Below are positions 50,053 to 59,647 of a stretch of 64,000 nt of DNA, one piece after another (positions within the stretch are counted from its first letter, which is position 1; every line of letters begins with the position of its first letter). Location: positions 1 to 64,000 of the forward strand of contig NW_001914910.1 in the NCBI RefSeq assembly GCF_000208925.1, written 5' to 3'. Origin of the DNA: Entamoeba histolytica HM-1:IMSS. Its lineage: Eukaryota; Evosea; Mastigamoebida; Endamoebidae. The notes below the pieces were generated by a model. The model searched no databases and had not been told where the DNA came from. It saw nothing but the letters and a program-made list of their open reading frames with translations. Made by a program: the position numbers and the translations under genes.

Positions 50053-50469
50053 TTATTCAGTTTTATCATCACTTACAGTTTCAGAAGAATTTTCATGAGG
50101 TATTAAGTCAGCTTGTTCTAGTTTAATATTTTTGTCATCAGAACACTCTTTTGCTTTAAAAATATCCTCAAATAAAGAAGACAATTCATTTAAATTTTCT
50201 TCATTAATATATTCTTCTATCATCATCCCTTTTTTATATAAATGAATACACTTATAATTTTGAAGTGTTACTTTTGCAGTTTTTGTTTTTGTTAATTGAA
50301 TTGTCCACCCCTTTTTTAATAAAAGATATAACAATGCATTAAAATGTAATACAAATCCATTTCTTGACTTTCTTTTCTTTTCACTAACACTTCCCTTTGG
50401 TGCTTTGTCTTTATTCTTTTCCTCAACAACACTTTCTTTTTCTTCTTTTGTCTTTCCTTTTGACTCCAT
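50053..50469 (-). CDS. Small charged hypothetical protein
   Basis: 138 residues. The first 37 are Lys/Glu-rich (MESKGKTKEEKESVVEEKNK). Residues 38-112 form a small mixed alpha/beta-looking domain (NGFVLHFNALLYLLLKKGWTIQLTK...KVTLQNYKCIHLYKKGMMIEEYI). The C-terminus is acidic. I do not recognise the family. A GAACTTAAAAAAATAAT promoter-like sequence sits on the minus strand 20-36 bp before the ATG, which supports a real gene. The stop is 27 bp from that of the convergent acetyltransferase. Confidence 0.65.
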   Translation of the reverse strand: MESKGKTKEEKESVVEEKNKDKAPKGSVSEKKRKSRNGFVLHFNALLYLLLKKGWTIQLTKTKTAKVTLQNYKCIHLYKKGMMIEEYINEENLNELSSLFEDIFKAKECSDDKNIKLEQADLIPHENSSETVSDDKTE

Positions 50470-50488
50470 CTAACTAAATTATTTTTTT

Positions 50489-50494
50489 AAGTTC
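50489..50494 (-). promoter_or_regulatory. GAAC element of the gene at 50053-50469
   Basis: Reads GAACTT on the minus strand and is followed by an A/T run toward the start codon 20 bp away. Confidence 0.45.
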
Positions 50495-50554
50495 TTCCTA
50501 TGTTTTTCATTTTTTCTCTAAAAAAAAATAAATGACAAATAAAAAGTAAACTTC

Positions 50555-51472
50555 TTAGCAACACCCATCTTTCTTTTCTTGTTCAACTTGTTCTTGTGTT
50601 TTATTAGTACTTTGTTTTTGTAGTTTGATTGTTGGTTCATTTGTAGTTGTTTGAACTTCTGTTTGGAAATTACGAGATTGTAAAATACTTTGAACCAACC
50701 CCCTAAATGCAGCTTCAACCTTAACATTCAATTTAGCAGATGTTTCAAAAAATTCATATCCTCGTTCATTGGCATATTGTTTCCCTTCTTCATATGAAAC
50801 TTCTCTAGATTCCATTTCCAAATCAATCTTATTACCAACAATCATGACTTTAACACCTTGAGGACAATATGAACAAACATCAGTAATCCAATCTTGTACA
50901 ATTTCAAAACTATCTCGACTAAACAAAAAGTAAGTTTTTTAATTTTTTTTCTTATTTTTGTTTTAAAAATTTTGCACTTCTTAATACTAATGAAAATAAC
51001 AAACCTAGTAATATCATAAACAATTAATGCACCTTGAGTTTCTCTATAAAATTGTGCAACAAGAGATCTATATTGCTCTTGACCACACTACTAAATAAAT
51101 ACCATATCATTTTATTTTTCACAAACTTACTTATATGATATAATAATACACAAAAATAATTAATATAACAAACAGTATCTTTTAATGTCAAATCAACAAC
51201 ACATTGGTCAAGATCCATTTTATATCTGAACAAATCTGTTCCAGATGTAGATTCTGTTGACTCATCAAAACATTTCTTTTATGTAAGTATGTCTTTCTTT
51301 TCATTTACTAAAACTAATCAATCACAAACATTGACAAGTTGATTAGCCAAACAAGTTTTCCCAACTCCAGAACCTCCTACTAAAATAATCTACATATCAA
51401 TGTTTTTTTCTTAAACATTTAGTGACTTAATTATTTCTCTCAAACCGTTAATGGAATGACGGATTTACTCAT
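50555..51472 (-). CDS. Rab-family small GTPase with five exons
   Basis: Exons on the minus strand: 51446-51472, 51330-51389, 51174-51275, 51005-51087 and 50555-50918. Introns are 56, 54, 86 and 86 nt with donors GTTTGA, GTTTGT, GTTTGT and GTTTGT. Acceptors are TAG except intron 2 (51276-51329), which ends AAAAG. The 211-residue product has the P-loop GGSGVGKT (14-21), KDTCGQEQYRS where most Rabs have WDTAGQE, NKIDL, ETSAK and a C-terminal GCC for double geranylgeranylation. After the splice, YRETQGALIVYDITSRDSFEIV is typical Rab sequence. The divergent switch II suggests a lineage-specific RabX. It controls a step of vesicle traffic. Confidence 0.85.
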
Positions 51473-52230
51473 CTTTTTGTTATCTTTAATAATTAAAGTT
51501 CTTCTTAAAAAGGGTTAATTAAACAGAAAAAATTTTTCTTATTCTTTTTTATTCGTAATCTATTTATGGAAATTATGTTATATAAAACTATATAAATAAT
51601 CATTTAAACTTCATCAAAACCAAAAATATATTATTAATGGTTGATTTAAAAAAGAAGTGACTTACACATAAATTTTAGAATGAGATTTATTAAACTATTA
51701 AATTTAATATTTTATCATACAAAAACTAATAATATCCATTTCATTCACTTTTCTCAAAGTAATGAAGTACTAAATCATGTAACTCTAAAAATAACATTTT
51801 TTTTGGTGTTTTACACAACTTCAGATAATCAAAAAATTGAAACTAAAGACTTTAAAAAGGACAAAAAAAAACAATCTTTTCTTGACTTTTCTTTTTTGTT
51901 TTAAAAATTTTGTTTCTTATTTGAGGTTTATTTTATTATTTTCTTTTTTAGAGTAATTCAGTTTTATATTAAAGAATTTTTTCTTTTACTAATAAATTAT
52001 TACATTCATAGATAAATTAATGACAAATTAAAATGTGAAGTTATTGAGTTTGGGTGATGAGTTATTGTTGATAAGTAAGTTTTTTTTTTTAAACTTCCAC
52101 TTCTTAAAAACAACTGAATGTATAATAAATTGTTCAATATTTTTGAAGTTGAACTTAAAATAAATATTAAGATTTAAATAAGATTAAATAAATGAAAAGT
52201 GAAATGAGTGAAAAAGAGATTAATTACTTC
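51473..52230. other. Intergenic region, nothing recognised
   Basis: 758 bp between the Rab start and the 3' end of the capping-protein gene. An AACCCTTTTT motif (minus strand, about 51507-51516) lies upstream of the Rab start. The 74-residue plus-strand ORF at 51680-51904 looks spurious. Confidence 0.5.
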
Positions 52231-53061
52231 TTAATCATCATCGTGTCTTCCTCTAAGTTGAGTATTAATTTGTTTAGTCATCAAAGTTCTCTTATTTTGT
52301 TCTGAAACTCCAATTTGGCATCTGCAATTATTAGTAATTTCTTTACTCTTGCTGAAATAAATAGCATCAAGAATTTGTCTCATTCTGCTTTCTGTTTCTT
52401 CAACAAATGTACCGATGTTAATAATATGAGAATCTTTCTGAGTAGTAGATAATACCTTTTCGTTTTGTCTAGTAAGAGATCCTGCAAATGCAACTTTACC
52501 TGTTGCTTCACAGTCAGTTTCCATATAAAGAATTACTGTTGATGTAAGTCTATATTCTGCTTTTGATGTTCCTTTTGGAATAACTTCAATGACATTAATT
52601 GAATCCCATGTTCCTTTCATTGGATTTCCTTTCTTACTTTGATCAGCTGTTTTCTTCATTAAAACACAAACAGCAAATCCGTCATCAATATCCCAACAGT
52701 ATACACTATGAACTCCTCCTTCATAATACATTTCTCTATACATATCAAATGCATCATTTAAACTAATTTCTAATTGTCTTAATTCATCACTTGGAAGTCC
52801 TCCTTCTGGGAATGCTGGGAAATATTTATTAGAAAATGGTGACCTATATGAATCTCCATCTCTACAATAATCACATATCAAAAATGACTTCTTGGCAGTT
52901 GTGTCTTCAACAATTTTTAATGGTTGGTCAGTTGCTGACAAAAGATCATCAGTTAAATCTGGGCAAAGATCTATTAACATTTGAAGATTATCTTCAACCT
53001 TTTGTGGTGGAAGTCTTCTCATAAGATCTAAAGCATAATCAAGTGGGTCTGTTTGTGACAT
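52231..53061 (-). CDS. CAPZB: F-actin-capping protein subunit beta
   Basis: 276 residues, the usual CapZ beta length. The N-terminus DPLDYALDLMRRLPPQKVEDNLQMLIDLCPDLTDDLLSATDQPLKI matches CapZ beta from other eukaryotes. It is followed by FLICDYCRDGDSYRSPFSNKYFP, MYYEGGVHSVYCWDIDDGFAVCVLMKK and YRLTSTVILYMETD. The C-terminal helix, including LRGRHDDD, is the tentacle that contacts the barbed end. With the alpha subunit, encoded elsewhere, it caps actin filament barbed ends and limits polymerisation in the motile trophozoite. Intronless. A GAACTG element lies about 16 bp upstream of the ATG. Confidence 0.97.
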   Translation of the reverse strand: MSQTDPLDYALDLMRRLPPQKVEDNLQMLIDLCPDLTDDLLSATDQPLKIVEDTTAKKSFLICDYCRDGDSYRSPFSNKYFPAFPEGGLPSDELRQLEISLNDAFDMYREMYYEGGVHSVYCWDIDDGFAVCVLMKKTADQSKKGNPMKGTWDSINVIEVIPKGTSKAEYRLTSTVILYMETDCEATGKVAFAGSLTRQNEKVLSTTQKDSHIINIGTFVEETESRMRQILDAIYFSKSKEITNNCRCQIGVSEQNKRTLMTKQINTQLRGRHDDD

Positions 53062-53540
53062 GTCTTGTATTTTTTCAGTTCTTTTTTTAAGTTTCTTCTG
53101 TCTTTCTCCAACTTTATTAGTTCCTTTCTATTTTTATTTTTTATTTCTTTATTTTATGATTATCATTCTTGTTAATAACAAAAATTTTTTTATCATTTTT
53201 GATATATTTATCAAAATTTATTTCTTTCTAATGTAGTTTTGAGTGAAAATTTTCTTTCTTGAAAAACTGTTGTATAGGATGATTTATCTTATATTATATT
53301 TTAGAGATTCACAGTGTAATATAAAGCTTATTTTTCTTTGTATATTTAAAGACCTTTAAAGAATCTAAAAGGAACTTCAAAAAAATTGGTAGATTTTTCA
53401 GGAATAAGGAAAAATATGAAAAGTCAAGAGAATAAAATAGTAAGAAAATGAACTATTAAGAATGAGACTTAAAAGAAATAAAAAAGACTTTGAAAAGAAA
53501 AATAAGAGAAAATTCATGGAAATGAAAAAGATCGTTGGAA
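53062..53540. other. Divergent promoter region
   Basis: 479 bp between the starts of CapZ beta (minus) and the HTH protein (plus). GAACTG on the minus strand (53076-53081) probably serves CapZ beta. The right side is A/G-rich. No gene is seen. Confidence 0.5.
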
Positions 53541-53948
53541 ATGTCCAAACCCTTCAATTATTTAAACTCAACTCAAGAATTAAAAAACACAATCAAAGAA
53601 GAAGTGGTAATGTCAGTCTTTAAACCAGTTGAAACGTCATTGTATGAAGTAACAATTTATAATGAGCCAACTGTTATACATTCTACTCCAAGTCCGATGA
53701 TAGAAATGTCAGAAAGTCGAGTTATAAAAACACCAAAAATTGTTAAAGCAATTATGCCAAAGAAAGGAAAGGGAAAAAGATTTTGGAGTCCTGAAGAAAA
53801 GGCTTTTGCAATTGAGAAAGCAAAACTAATTGGATTGTCTAAAGCAGCACGAGTTCTTCAAAATGATTATTGTAATGTTTATGGTGATTTATCACCAAGT
53901 ACTTTACAATATTGGGTTTCAAGAAATAAAGAAAGTGTTTCTCATTAA
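53541..53948 (+). CDS. CENP-B/Psq-like helix-turn-helix DNA-binding protein
   Basis: 135 residues from the ATG at 53541 (the frame extends two codons to a TTG). The C-terminal 60 residues contain a helix-turn-helix: GKRFWSPEEKAFAIEKAKLIGLSKAARVLQ...LSPSTLQYWVSRNKE. The Trp/Glu start, the AAR turn and the STLxYWV recognition helix resemble Psq/CENP-B N-terminal or Brinker-type domains that derive from pogo-like transposases. The N-terminal half is Ser/Thr/Pro-rich with no domain. No DDE part is attached. It may be a domesticated transposase DNA-binding domain acting as a transcription factor. Its stop is about 35 bp from a LINE fragment in its 3' flank. Confidence 0.7.
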   Translation: MSKPFNYLNSTQELKNTIKEEVVMSVFKPVETSLYEVTIYNEPTVIHSTPSPMIEMSESRVIKTPKIVKAIMPKKGKGKRFWSPEEKAFAIEKAKLIGLSKAARVLQNDYCNVYGDLSPSTLQYWVSRNKESVSH

Positions 53949-53982
53949 AAGTAAAGCAGTTAATTCAATGTTAATAGAATTA

Positions 53983-54836
53983 TTTCTATTCTTCCTTCTT
54001 CATTTGTGACTAAATAAGTTTATACTTCTTCTAGTAATTCTACAGAGTATGTGTGGTTGTGATTGAATCAGTATTCCATGACATCAATCATGTTTTTTAT
54101 GACAAGGTTTTTAGTTTCTTTAATGATGTTAATGTCAATTTTTAATTCTTTAATTAATTTATTACTTTCTTTATTTATTAATCCATTTATTGAAATTACT
54201 ACTGGATTTATTTTGACATCTTTTAATTTTTCTATTTTCATTAACCTATTCTTTAATTCATTGTACTTATTTCTTTTCTTCCAATATTCTCAATTAATAT
54301 TGTGATCAGCCACAATCGTCATATCAAATATTAGACCAGTTTTATTCTTTTTATCTAATACATATATGTCTGGTATTTTGTGATATTGTCATTCACTTTT
54401 ATGCATTATTTGTTTGTTCAATATCATTGTGATGTCTTTATATTTGAACATTGTTTCATATGGGGTTTTTATATTGATTATTTCCTGTATATTTTCTTAT
54501 CAATCAATATTATTATGCCAATATTGTCATGTTTTTCTATTTGTGATTTATTATGATAAATACAAGATAGTAGAATGTGCTCTACTGTTGCTATCTTGTC
54601 TTTACAAAGTGTTGAGTATTTCAATCTTTCATTTTTCATTATTTTTGTTTTTCTATACCCACAAAATATTGCTCCATCTTGCATTTTAGTTAATTTGAGA
54701 AATGCATTTTTTTAATATTGAATGACTTCCATGCTTTCACTGTAGTAGTTTTATCTACTCCTTTTGACTCATTTTAAATCGAACCGTTTTTTGATGTATT
54801 TATCATTAATATTTTATTTCTGCTACACTACTTCTA
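53983..54836 (-). mobile_element. LINE 3' fragment in reverse orientation
   Basis: Reading the minus strand, it matches the 22680-24346 LINE from GAAGTAG (54835) through ACTACTACAGTGAAAGCATG, the LKYSTLCKDKIATVEHILLSCIYHNKSQ knuckle region, the endonuclease and down to GGAAGAATAGAAA (53983). Frames are broken by small indels, and about 40 bp differ near 54775-54785. It lacks all of the RT and the 3' tail after the GAATAG block, so it is a severely truncated or rearranged copy between two convergent genes. Confidence 0.85.
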
Positions 54837-54897
54837 AAGAATATAATTAATTAAACGTAATAAAAATAAAATTACATAATTTAAAATAAATACTCAA

Positions 54898-55911
54898 TTA
54901 AATATTGATACCTAAAACATAATCCCTTAATTTTTGCTTTATTTCGGATGATAAAAATGAGAATTGAATTCCATTTAAACATAATTGTTTCATAAATTCT
55001 TTTCCTTCTTGTTCATTATTATGACAATACGCTTGAATAGCATGTCTCATTTCATTAACCATACTTGTCCTAAATAATCCTCTATCATCACAACTAATAA
55101 ATACCTTTCCTTTGAATAATGCTTTATTCATCATTGGATGTTTGTCATATCCCTTTATGCTTCTTGACACCATATTACTTGTTAAACACACTTCACATCC
55201 AATATTATTTTCATGCATTAATTCAATTGCTTTTTTATTTAAAAATATTCCATGTCCAACACGTGATGGATAACATTCTATTAATTTAACACATTCTTCA
55301 TCATCAACCTTTTCTCCAATATGCATTGTGACTGGTAATTCTAATTCTTTTGCATGTTCCATCAATGGTATAATTTCTTTCCATGTTCCTTTGAATGGAT
55401 TTCCACTTAATTCAATACCTCTAACAAATGGAGTTTTCTTTTGATATTCAGATGCTAATTCTATAGTTTCATATGCATCATTTAGTCTAGACCTATTTAT
55501 AGAAAGAATTAAATAAGGATAGAATGGTGTTGTTTTAGTTCTTTGTTTTATATAATCTTCAAAAGCATTAACCACAGTATCAATATAATCTCTTTGACTA
55601 TGACCTTCTAGTTTTCTTGGTGTTGTTCTTATCTCTGCAATAATAGTATTATCGTTATCATAATCTTCAAGGACTTGCATTGCTAAAATTTTAATTCTTT
55701 CTAATGAATTTGTAGCTTCATAAATTAAATCAAATGCTTTAAAACAATTAGATAATGCTTCTTCACAAGATGTTTTTGGAGATAAAATCGAGTCAATTAA
55801 TTCAGTAATGTGAGTATTTTTGTGCCACAATTTAAGGGTGTCTTCTCTAATAGATCCATTCAAATGAGAATGTAATTCCACTTTAGGGAATTGTTGAATG
55901 AAAAGGTTCAT
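54898..55911 (-). CDS. Adenosine/AMP deaminase-family enzyme (ADAL-like)
   Basis: 337 residues. Metal-ligand motifs of the ADA superfamily are present: VELHSHLNGS (16-25), VTMHIGEKVDD (about 193-203), RVGHGIFL (about 217-224) and SCDDRGLF (about 273-280) with the Asp-Asp pair. HLNGS, where classic ADA has HLDGA, and the whole length fit the ADAL/N6-methyl-AMP deaminase branch more than classic ADA. It hydrolyses an amino or alkylamino group from a purine nucleoside or nucleotide, useful in an organism that depends on purine salvage. Intronless, with an ATG start at 55911. Confidence 0.88.
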   Translation of the reverse strand: MNLFIQQFPKVELHSHLNGSIREDTLKLWHKNTHITELIDSILSPKTSCEEALSNCFKAFDLIYEATNSLERIKILAMQVLEDYDNDNTIIAEIRTTPRKLEGHSQRDYIDTVVNAFEDYIKQRTKTTPFYPYLILSINRSRLNDAYETIELASEYQKKTPFVRGIELSGNPFKGTWKEIIPLMEHAKELELPVTMHIGEKVDDEECVKLIECYPSRVGHGIFLNKKAIELMHENNIGCEVCLTSNMVSRSIKGYDKHPMMNKALFKGKVFISCDDRGLFRTSMVNEMRHAIQAYCHNNEQEGKEFMKQLCLNGIQFSFLSSEIKQKLRDYVLGINI

Positions 55912-56097
55912 AATGAATAAAAAAGAAAAAGATAGTAGGGTTAATTGAATGTATAGAAGTTTCTTTTTATCTTTAAAAAGAAAATTTCCTTTAAAAATAA
56001 TGAGTTAAAAAGTTCGTAAAATGAAATGTCTCTTTTGAAATATTTTGTCTCTTCTACAATCACCGAAAACTAAAAATTGATAATTATTTAGTTAAAA

Positions 56098-56253
56098 ATG
56101 AAATGGTATAATTCTCTTGTATTATCTATTATTTGCCCACCTGCTGCTGTTTATTGTAGATGTGGTGTTTGTGCAGATTTTATTGCGAATATTTGTCTTA
56201 CATTATTATGTTATTTTCCAGGTTTATTTCATGCTGTTATAACTGTATTTTAA
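56098..56253 (+). CDS. PMP3/UPF0057-family small membrane protein
   Basis: A 51-residue ORF starting MKWYNSLVLSIICPPAAVYC and ending PGLFHAVITVF. The layout is that of the PMP3/RCI2 family: a first helix with the PP-A-V turn (residues 14-18, here CPPAAVYC), a short CGVCADFIANICL loop in place of GCGxDFLINILL, and a second helix with YFPGLFHA corresponding to YIPGIIHA. Family members are plasma-membrane proteolipids that affect membrane potential and salt tolerance. It lies divergently from the deaminase (187 bp between starts) and its stop is about 44 bp from that of the MFS transporter. Confidence 0.85.
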   Translation: MKWYNSLVLSIICPPAAVYCRCGVCADFIANICLTLLCYFPGLFHAVITVF

Positions 56254-56297
56254 TTGAATAATTTTATTAGACAATAAAGTAACAAAAAAGAATTAGA

Positions 56298-57822
56298 TTA
56301 TTTCATGAGTTGAGTAGTTTCATTTTGATCAGTAGCCTTACTATTTTGGTCTGGTGTTTTAATAACAAATATGAATAATAAACTTGATATTCCAGAAAGA
56401 AGAAAAGCAGGACAAACAATAAACATATAATAATTAGTGTGGTATTGATTAAGAGACTCTGAAGAATCTTTAGAGTCTTTATTTATTGAAATATTAATAA
56501 TTATTGAAATAAGTTGTGATAATAATTGAGAAAGAGTTAAAGAATTATTAACTAATCCTACAAAAAATCCAAAGTCATCAGTTTTTACTACTTTTCTTGT
56601 TAGAGCATATGGTAAAGAAGTTAATTGACAATAACATAATCCAGAAGAGATAAGAGGTAAAAATGAAACAAAACATTGTAATACATCATTCTTAAATGAT
56701 GAACGTGGGATATAATAAATAATAGCACATAACCCAGTTATAATATTAAAAGAAAACATTGTAAGAATAGGTTTTTTATTAATAATAAACAGAATTAATC
56801 CAGTTATTACAACAGTAATTCCAAAAATGAGTCTATTGAAATTAAAATAAAGAAATGATAAGTCTTGTTTATCTTCAAAAACATAATAGATGAAATATAA
56901 CTGTGTATTCTCTTTAATTGGTGTCCATGCAAACCAACCAACAAATACTACAATAAGAATTAAACACATATTTTTATTAATTTGTTTTATTGAAGTCCAG
57001 ATATTTTGAATATGTTCTTTAAATAAAATATTACCTGATGGATATGGTGATTCATTAACAAAATGACAAAATAAATAAACTGTTATTGGCATAACAAATA
57101 ATGATATCACATTTAACCAAAAGGTTGTTATTAAACGTGCATTTGTTAAAAACATTTTGTCATGATTTGGTTGTGTTAAATAGATTAAACAAATAATTGA
57201 AGTTATTCCATAATAAATAACATTTCCTAACCCTAACATTACAGAACCAATTAGTGTTACTCGTGTTTGGTCAATCCAATCAAATTGATCTAATATAAAT
57301 GAACGATATGAAACTTGAATTAAATTGATTCCAATTGCAACAATAATTTGAAAAATAACAAATAAACCGTCACAAAGACTTAACCCATTTAATTCATTAA
57401 AACTTATTGTTTTAAGAGTTACAGGAAGTAATGGATAAATAGAACAAATTAAAGTACCAAAACTTCCAACAAACCAAATACCAAGTCCTAAAATCATTAT
57501 TGGTCTTCTTCTTCCATAACCAAATGTAGCATGATCACTAAGAGCGCCTATAATTGGTTGTAAGAAAAACCCAATAATTGGACCTATAGTCATTTTAATA
57601 ACAGAATGTGCAAGAGAATCATATTGAATTGATTCATTTGTTAAAGAAGAATAATTATTAATGAAAAATAAATTAATAATTGGAATATTATCTATATAAG
57701 TTAATATTGAATTATTTAATTTAAATTACATTATTCAAACAAGAGAATTCTATTGAAAATTGTACACTGTTAACAAGAAAAAAATATATGATAAGTTTTA
57801 ATGATAATGGTGTAACTTTCAT
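56298..57822 (-). CDS. MFS transporter of the SLC45/sucrose-transporter type, two exons
   Basis: Exon 1 (57741-57822) encodes MKVTPLSLKLIIYFFLVNSV and the rest of the first membrane helix. A 49-nt intron (57692-57740, GTTTGA...TATAG) leads to exon 2 (56298-57691). The spliced protein has 491 residues, about twelve TM helices and the motif LAHSVIKMTIGPIIGFFLQPIIGALSDH followed by FGYGRRRPIMILG. This fits the GxxxQPxxGxxSDxxxxxxGRRRP signature of SLC45 and plant sucrose transporters. H+-coupled sugar uptake is therefore likely. Without exon 1 the frame would start at an internal ATG (57593) and lack TM1. The C-terminus is short and polar. Confidence 0.85.
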
Positions 57823-57915
57823 TATTAATTTCAAATTAATTATTAACCCAAGAATTTTCTAATTTTTTATTCATTTTTATTCATAATTAATTTTCAAAAA
57901 GTATTAAATTGATTA

Positions 57916-59430
57916 TTAATTTTCTACTTTTATTGGCTTAATTTGGGAATTTGGTAAACCAACCCATCTTCCTTCTGGATGAGCTTCCATTTTATCTACA
58001 GCTATTTTAATTTTAGCTGATGTAGCTGGTGTATTCAATCCAGGACACCCTGGTCCATAAGCACATCCTCCTTCACAAACCATAACTTCGACAAGATTAC
58101 CAGTAATATTCTTTTTGAAATTCTTTAGTCTTTTAAAGTTTTCTTGAGAAAATCCATCAATAATTGTTGGTTTAATTACTCCATCTGGTACTTCTTTTGG
58201 AAGTAAAGATGCAACAGCAGATGCAACACCTCCACTTACAGCAAAGATTTTTCCTTCTTTATGTGCCTTATCGACAAAAGTATATGGTTGTACTTTACTT
58301 AAATCGATTCCACTTCCTTCAAATAAACCAAATATTTCATCAAATGTTAGACAATAATCAGTAGTAGAATCTTGTAAAGTTTCCCACCGTTTAGCATTAC
58401 ATGGACCAATAAAAACTGTAACAGTTTCTTGGTCTCTATCTTTGACTGCTTGAGTAGCAAAATGCATTGGAGTAGGAGTATGAGAAACATTTTCTTTTAA
58501 CTCTGGCATGTGTTTATTAATGGCATTAATATATGCAGGACAACAAGAAGTTGTCATAAAGTCTTTTTTATTTTTAACAATACGTTCTTCAAATTCTTTT
58601 GCTTCATTTAATGCACATAAATCAGCACCATAACTAACATCTTCTACAGAAGTAAATCCAACTTGAATTAATCCACCTGACACTAAAGCTAAATCATATT
58701 TACCAAAATGAGCTGCGATAGATGGTGCTGGACATGCAACAACTTTCTTAGTTGGAAGTATTTTTAAAACATCAATAAGATTACTACGTGGAAGAATTGC
58801 TCCAAATGGACAAGCCCTCATACAACCTCCACAATTAATACATTTTTCAAAGTCAATTGTTTTAACTCCTTCTGGAGAATCTAACATTGCTCCACAAGGA
58901 CATGCTTTTACACAAGGTACTGATTTAGATATGATTGCACCATATGGACAGAATTTGTAACATCTTCCACATTTAATACAATTATTTTGATTAATTACTG
59001 CTCTTCCATCTTCTCCAAATGAAATACATTTTTTTGGACAATTAACAGAACATGGACGAGATGTACAACCTTCACAAGCTTGTGTAACAAAATAACCATT
59101 AAAATGACATTTGTTACATCCTTTTTGTGAAATACCAAAAACTGGCTCATGTAATGAAGTTCTCTCTAATGCCTTTTGTGCATAAACATGGAGTGGTGTT
59201 ATATCATCATACTCTCCATCAACAAATCCAAGGACAGATAAAACTTTTTCTCTATAGATACCTTCTTCTTGTTCTCTTGAATGAACAAATTTAGATGTTG
59301 GTTTCCATCCATCTCCATCAGTAAGAATAGTAGGTAATTTATCAATGTCTTCAATAAATCTACCACTCTTAAAACATTTTACAACTTCTGAAATAATTTT
59401 ATTTCTAAGAGGAGTAAGTTGAGTACTCAT
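57916..59430 (-). CDS. [FeFe]-hydrogenase with ferredoxin-like Fe-S domains
   Basis: 504 residues. The N-terminal third has many Cys clusters: CNKCHF..., CEGCTSRPCSVNCPKKC, CIKCGRCYKFCPYGA, CVKACPCGA and CINCGGCMRACPFGA (about 105-210), for several [4Fe-4S] clusters. The H-cluster motifs follow: TSCCPAY (294-300), IGPCNAKRWE (341-350) and CEGGCAYGPGC (452-462). These variants differ from the usual PCxxKKxE and GGCxxGGGQP and fit bacterial group B enzymes. No mitochondrial targeting peptide is visible, so it should act in the cytosol, transferring electrons from ferredoxin to protons during anaerobic fermentation. It is probably of bacterial origin by lateral transfer. Intronless. Confidence 0.95.
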   Translation of the reverse strand: MSTQLTPLRNKIISEVVKCFKSGRFIEDIDKLPTILTDGDGWKPTSKFVHSREQEEGIYREKVLSVLGFVDGEYDDITPLHVYAQKALERTSLHEPVFGISQKGCNKCHFNGYFVTQACEGCTSRPCSVNCPKKCISFGEDGRAVINQNNCIKCGRCYKFCPYGAIISKSVPCVKACPCGAMLDSPEGVKTIDFEKCINCGGCMRACPFGAILPRSNLIDVLKILPTKKVVACPAPSIAAHFGKYDLALVSGGLIQVGFTSVEDVSYGADLCALNEAKEFEERIVKNKKDFMTTSCCPAYINAINKHMPELKENVSHTPTPMHFATQAVKDRDQETVTVFIGPCNAKRWETLQDSTTDYCLTFDEIFGLFEGSGIDLSKVQPYTFVDKAHKEGKIFAVSGGVASAVASLLPKEVPDGVIKPTIIDGFSQENFKRLKNFKKNITGNLVEVMVCEGGCAYGPGCPGLNTPATSAKIKIAVDKMEAHPEGRWVGLPNSQIKPIKVEN

Positions 59431-59647
59431 AATGGAAGAGTACGTTTCTGACGAGATTTAAATACCAGAAATGAAAACAAATTACACTTTCGGAGATACT
59501 TCCTTATTATTCCATATGAAAAGGAGTTGAATTAATATCTGAATTTGATAAGTGAAAAGAAGAACTTTATTTTTCTATTTTTGTTAAATGATAATTAAAT
59601 AATAAAATTATTATAAAAACATTATTTTTAATGAAGCTAAATTACGC

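Noticed and set aside
51680..51904. 74-residue ORF between Rab and CapZ beta
   Set aside because: AT-rich composition, no promoter element, no domain, Phe/Lys runs typical of random frames.
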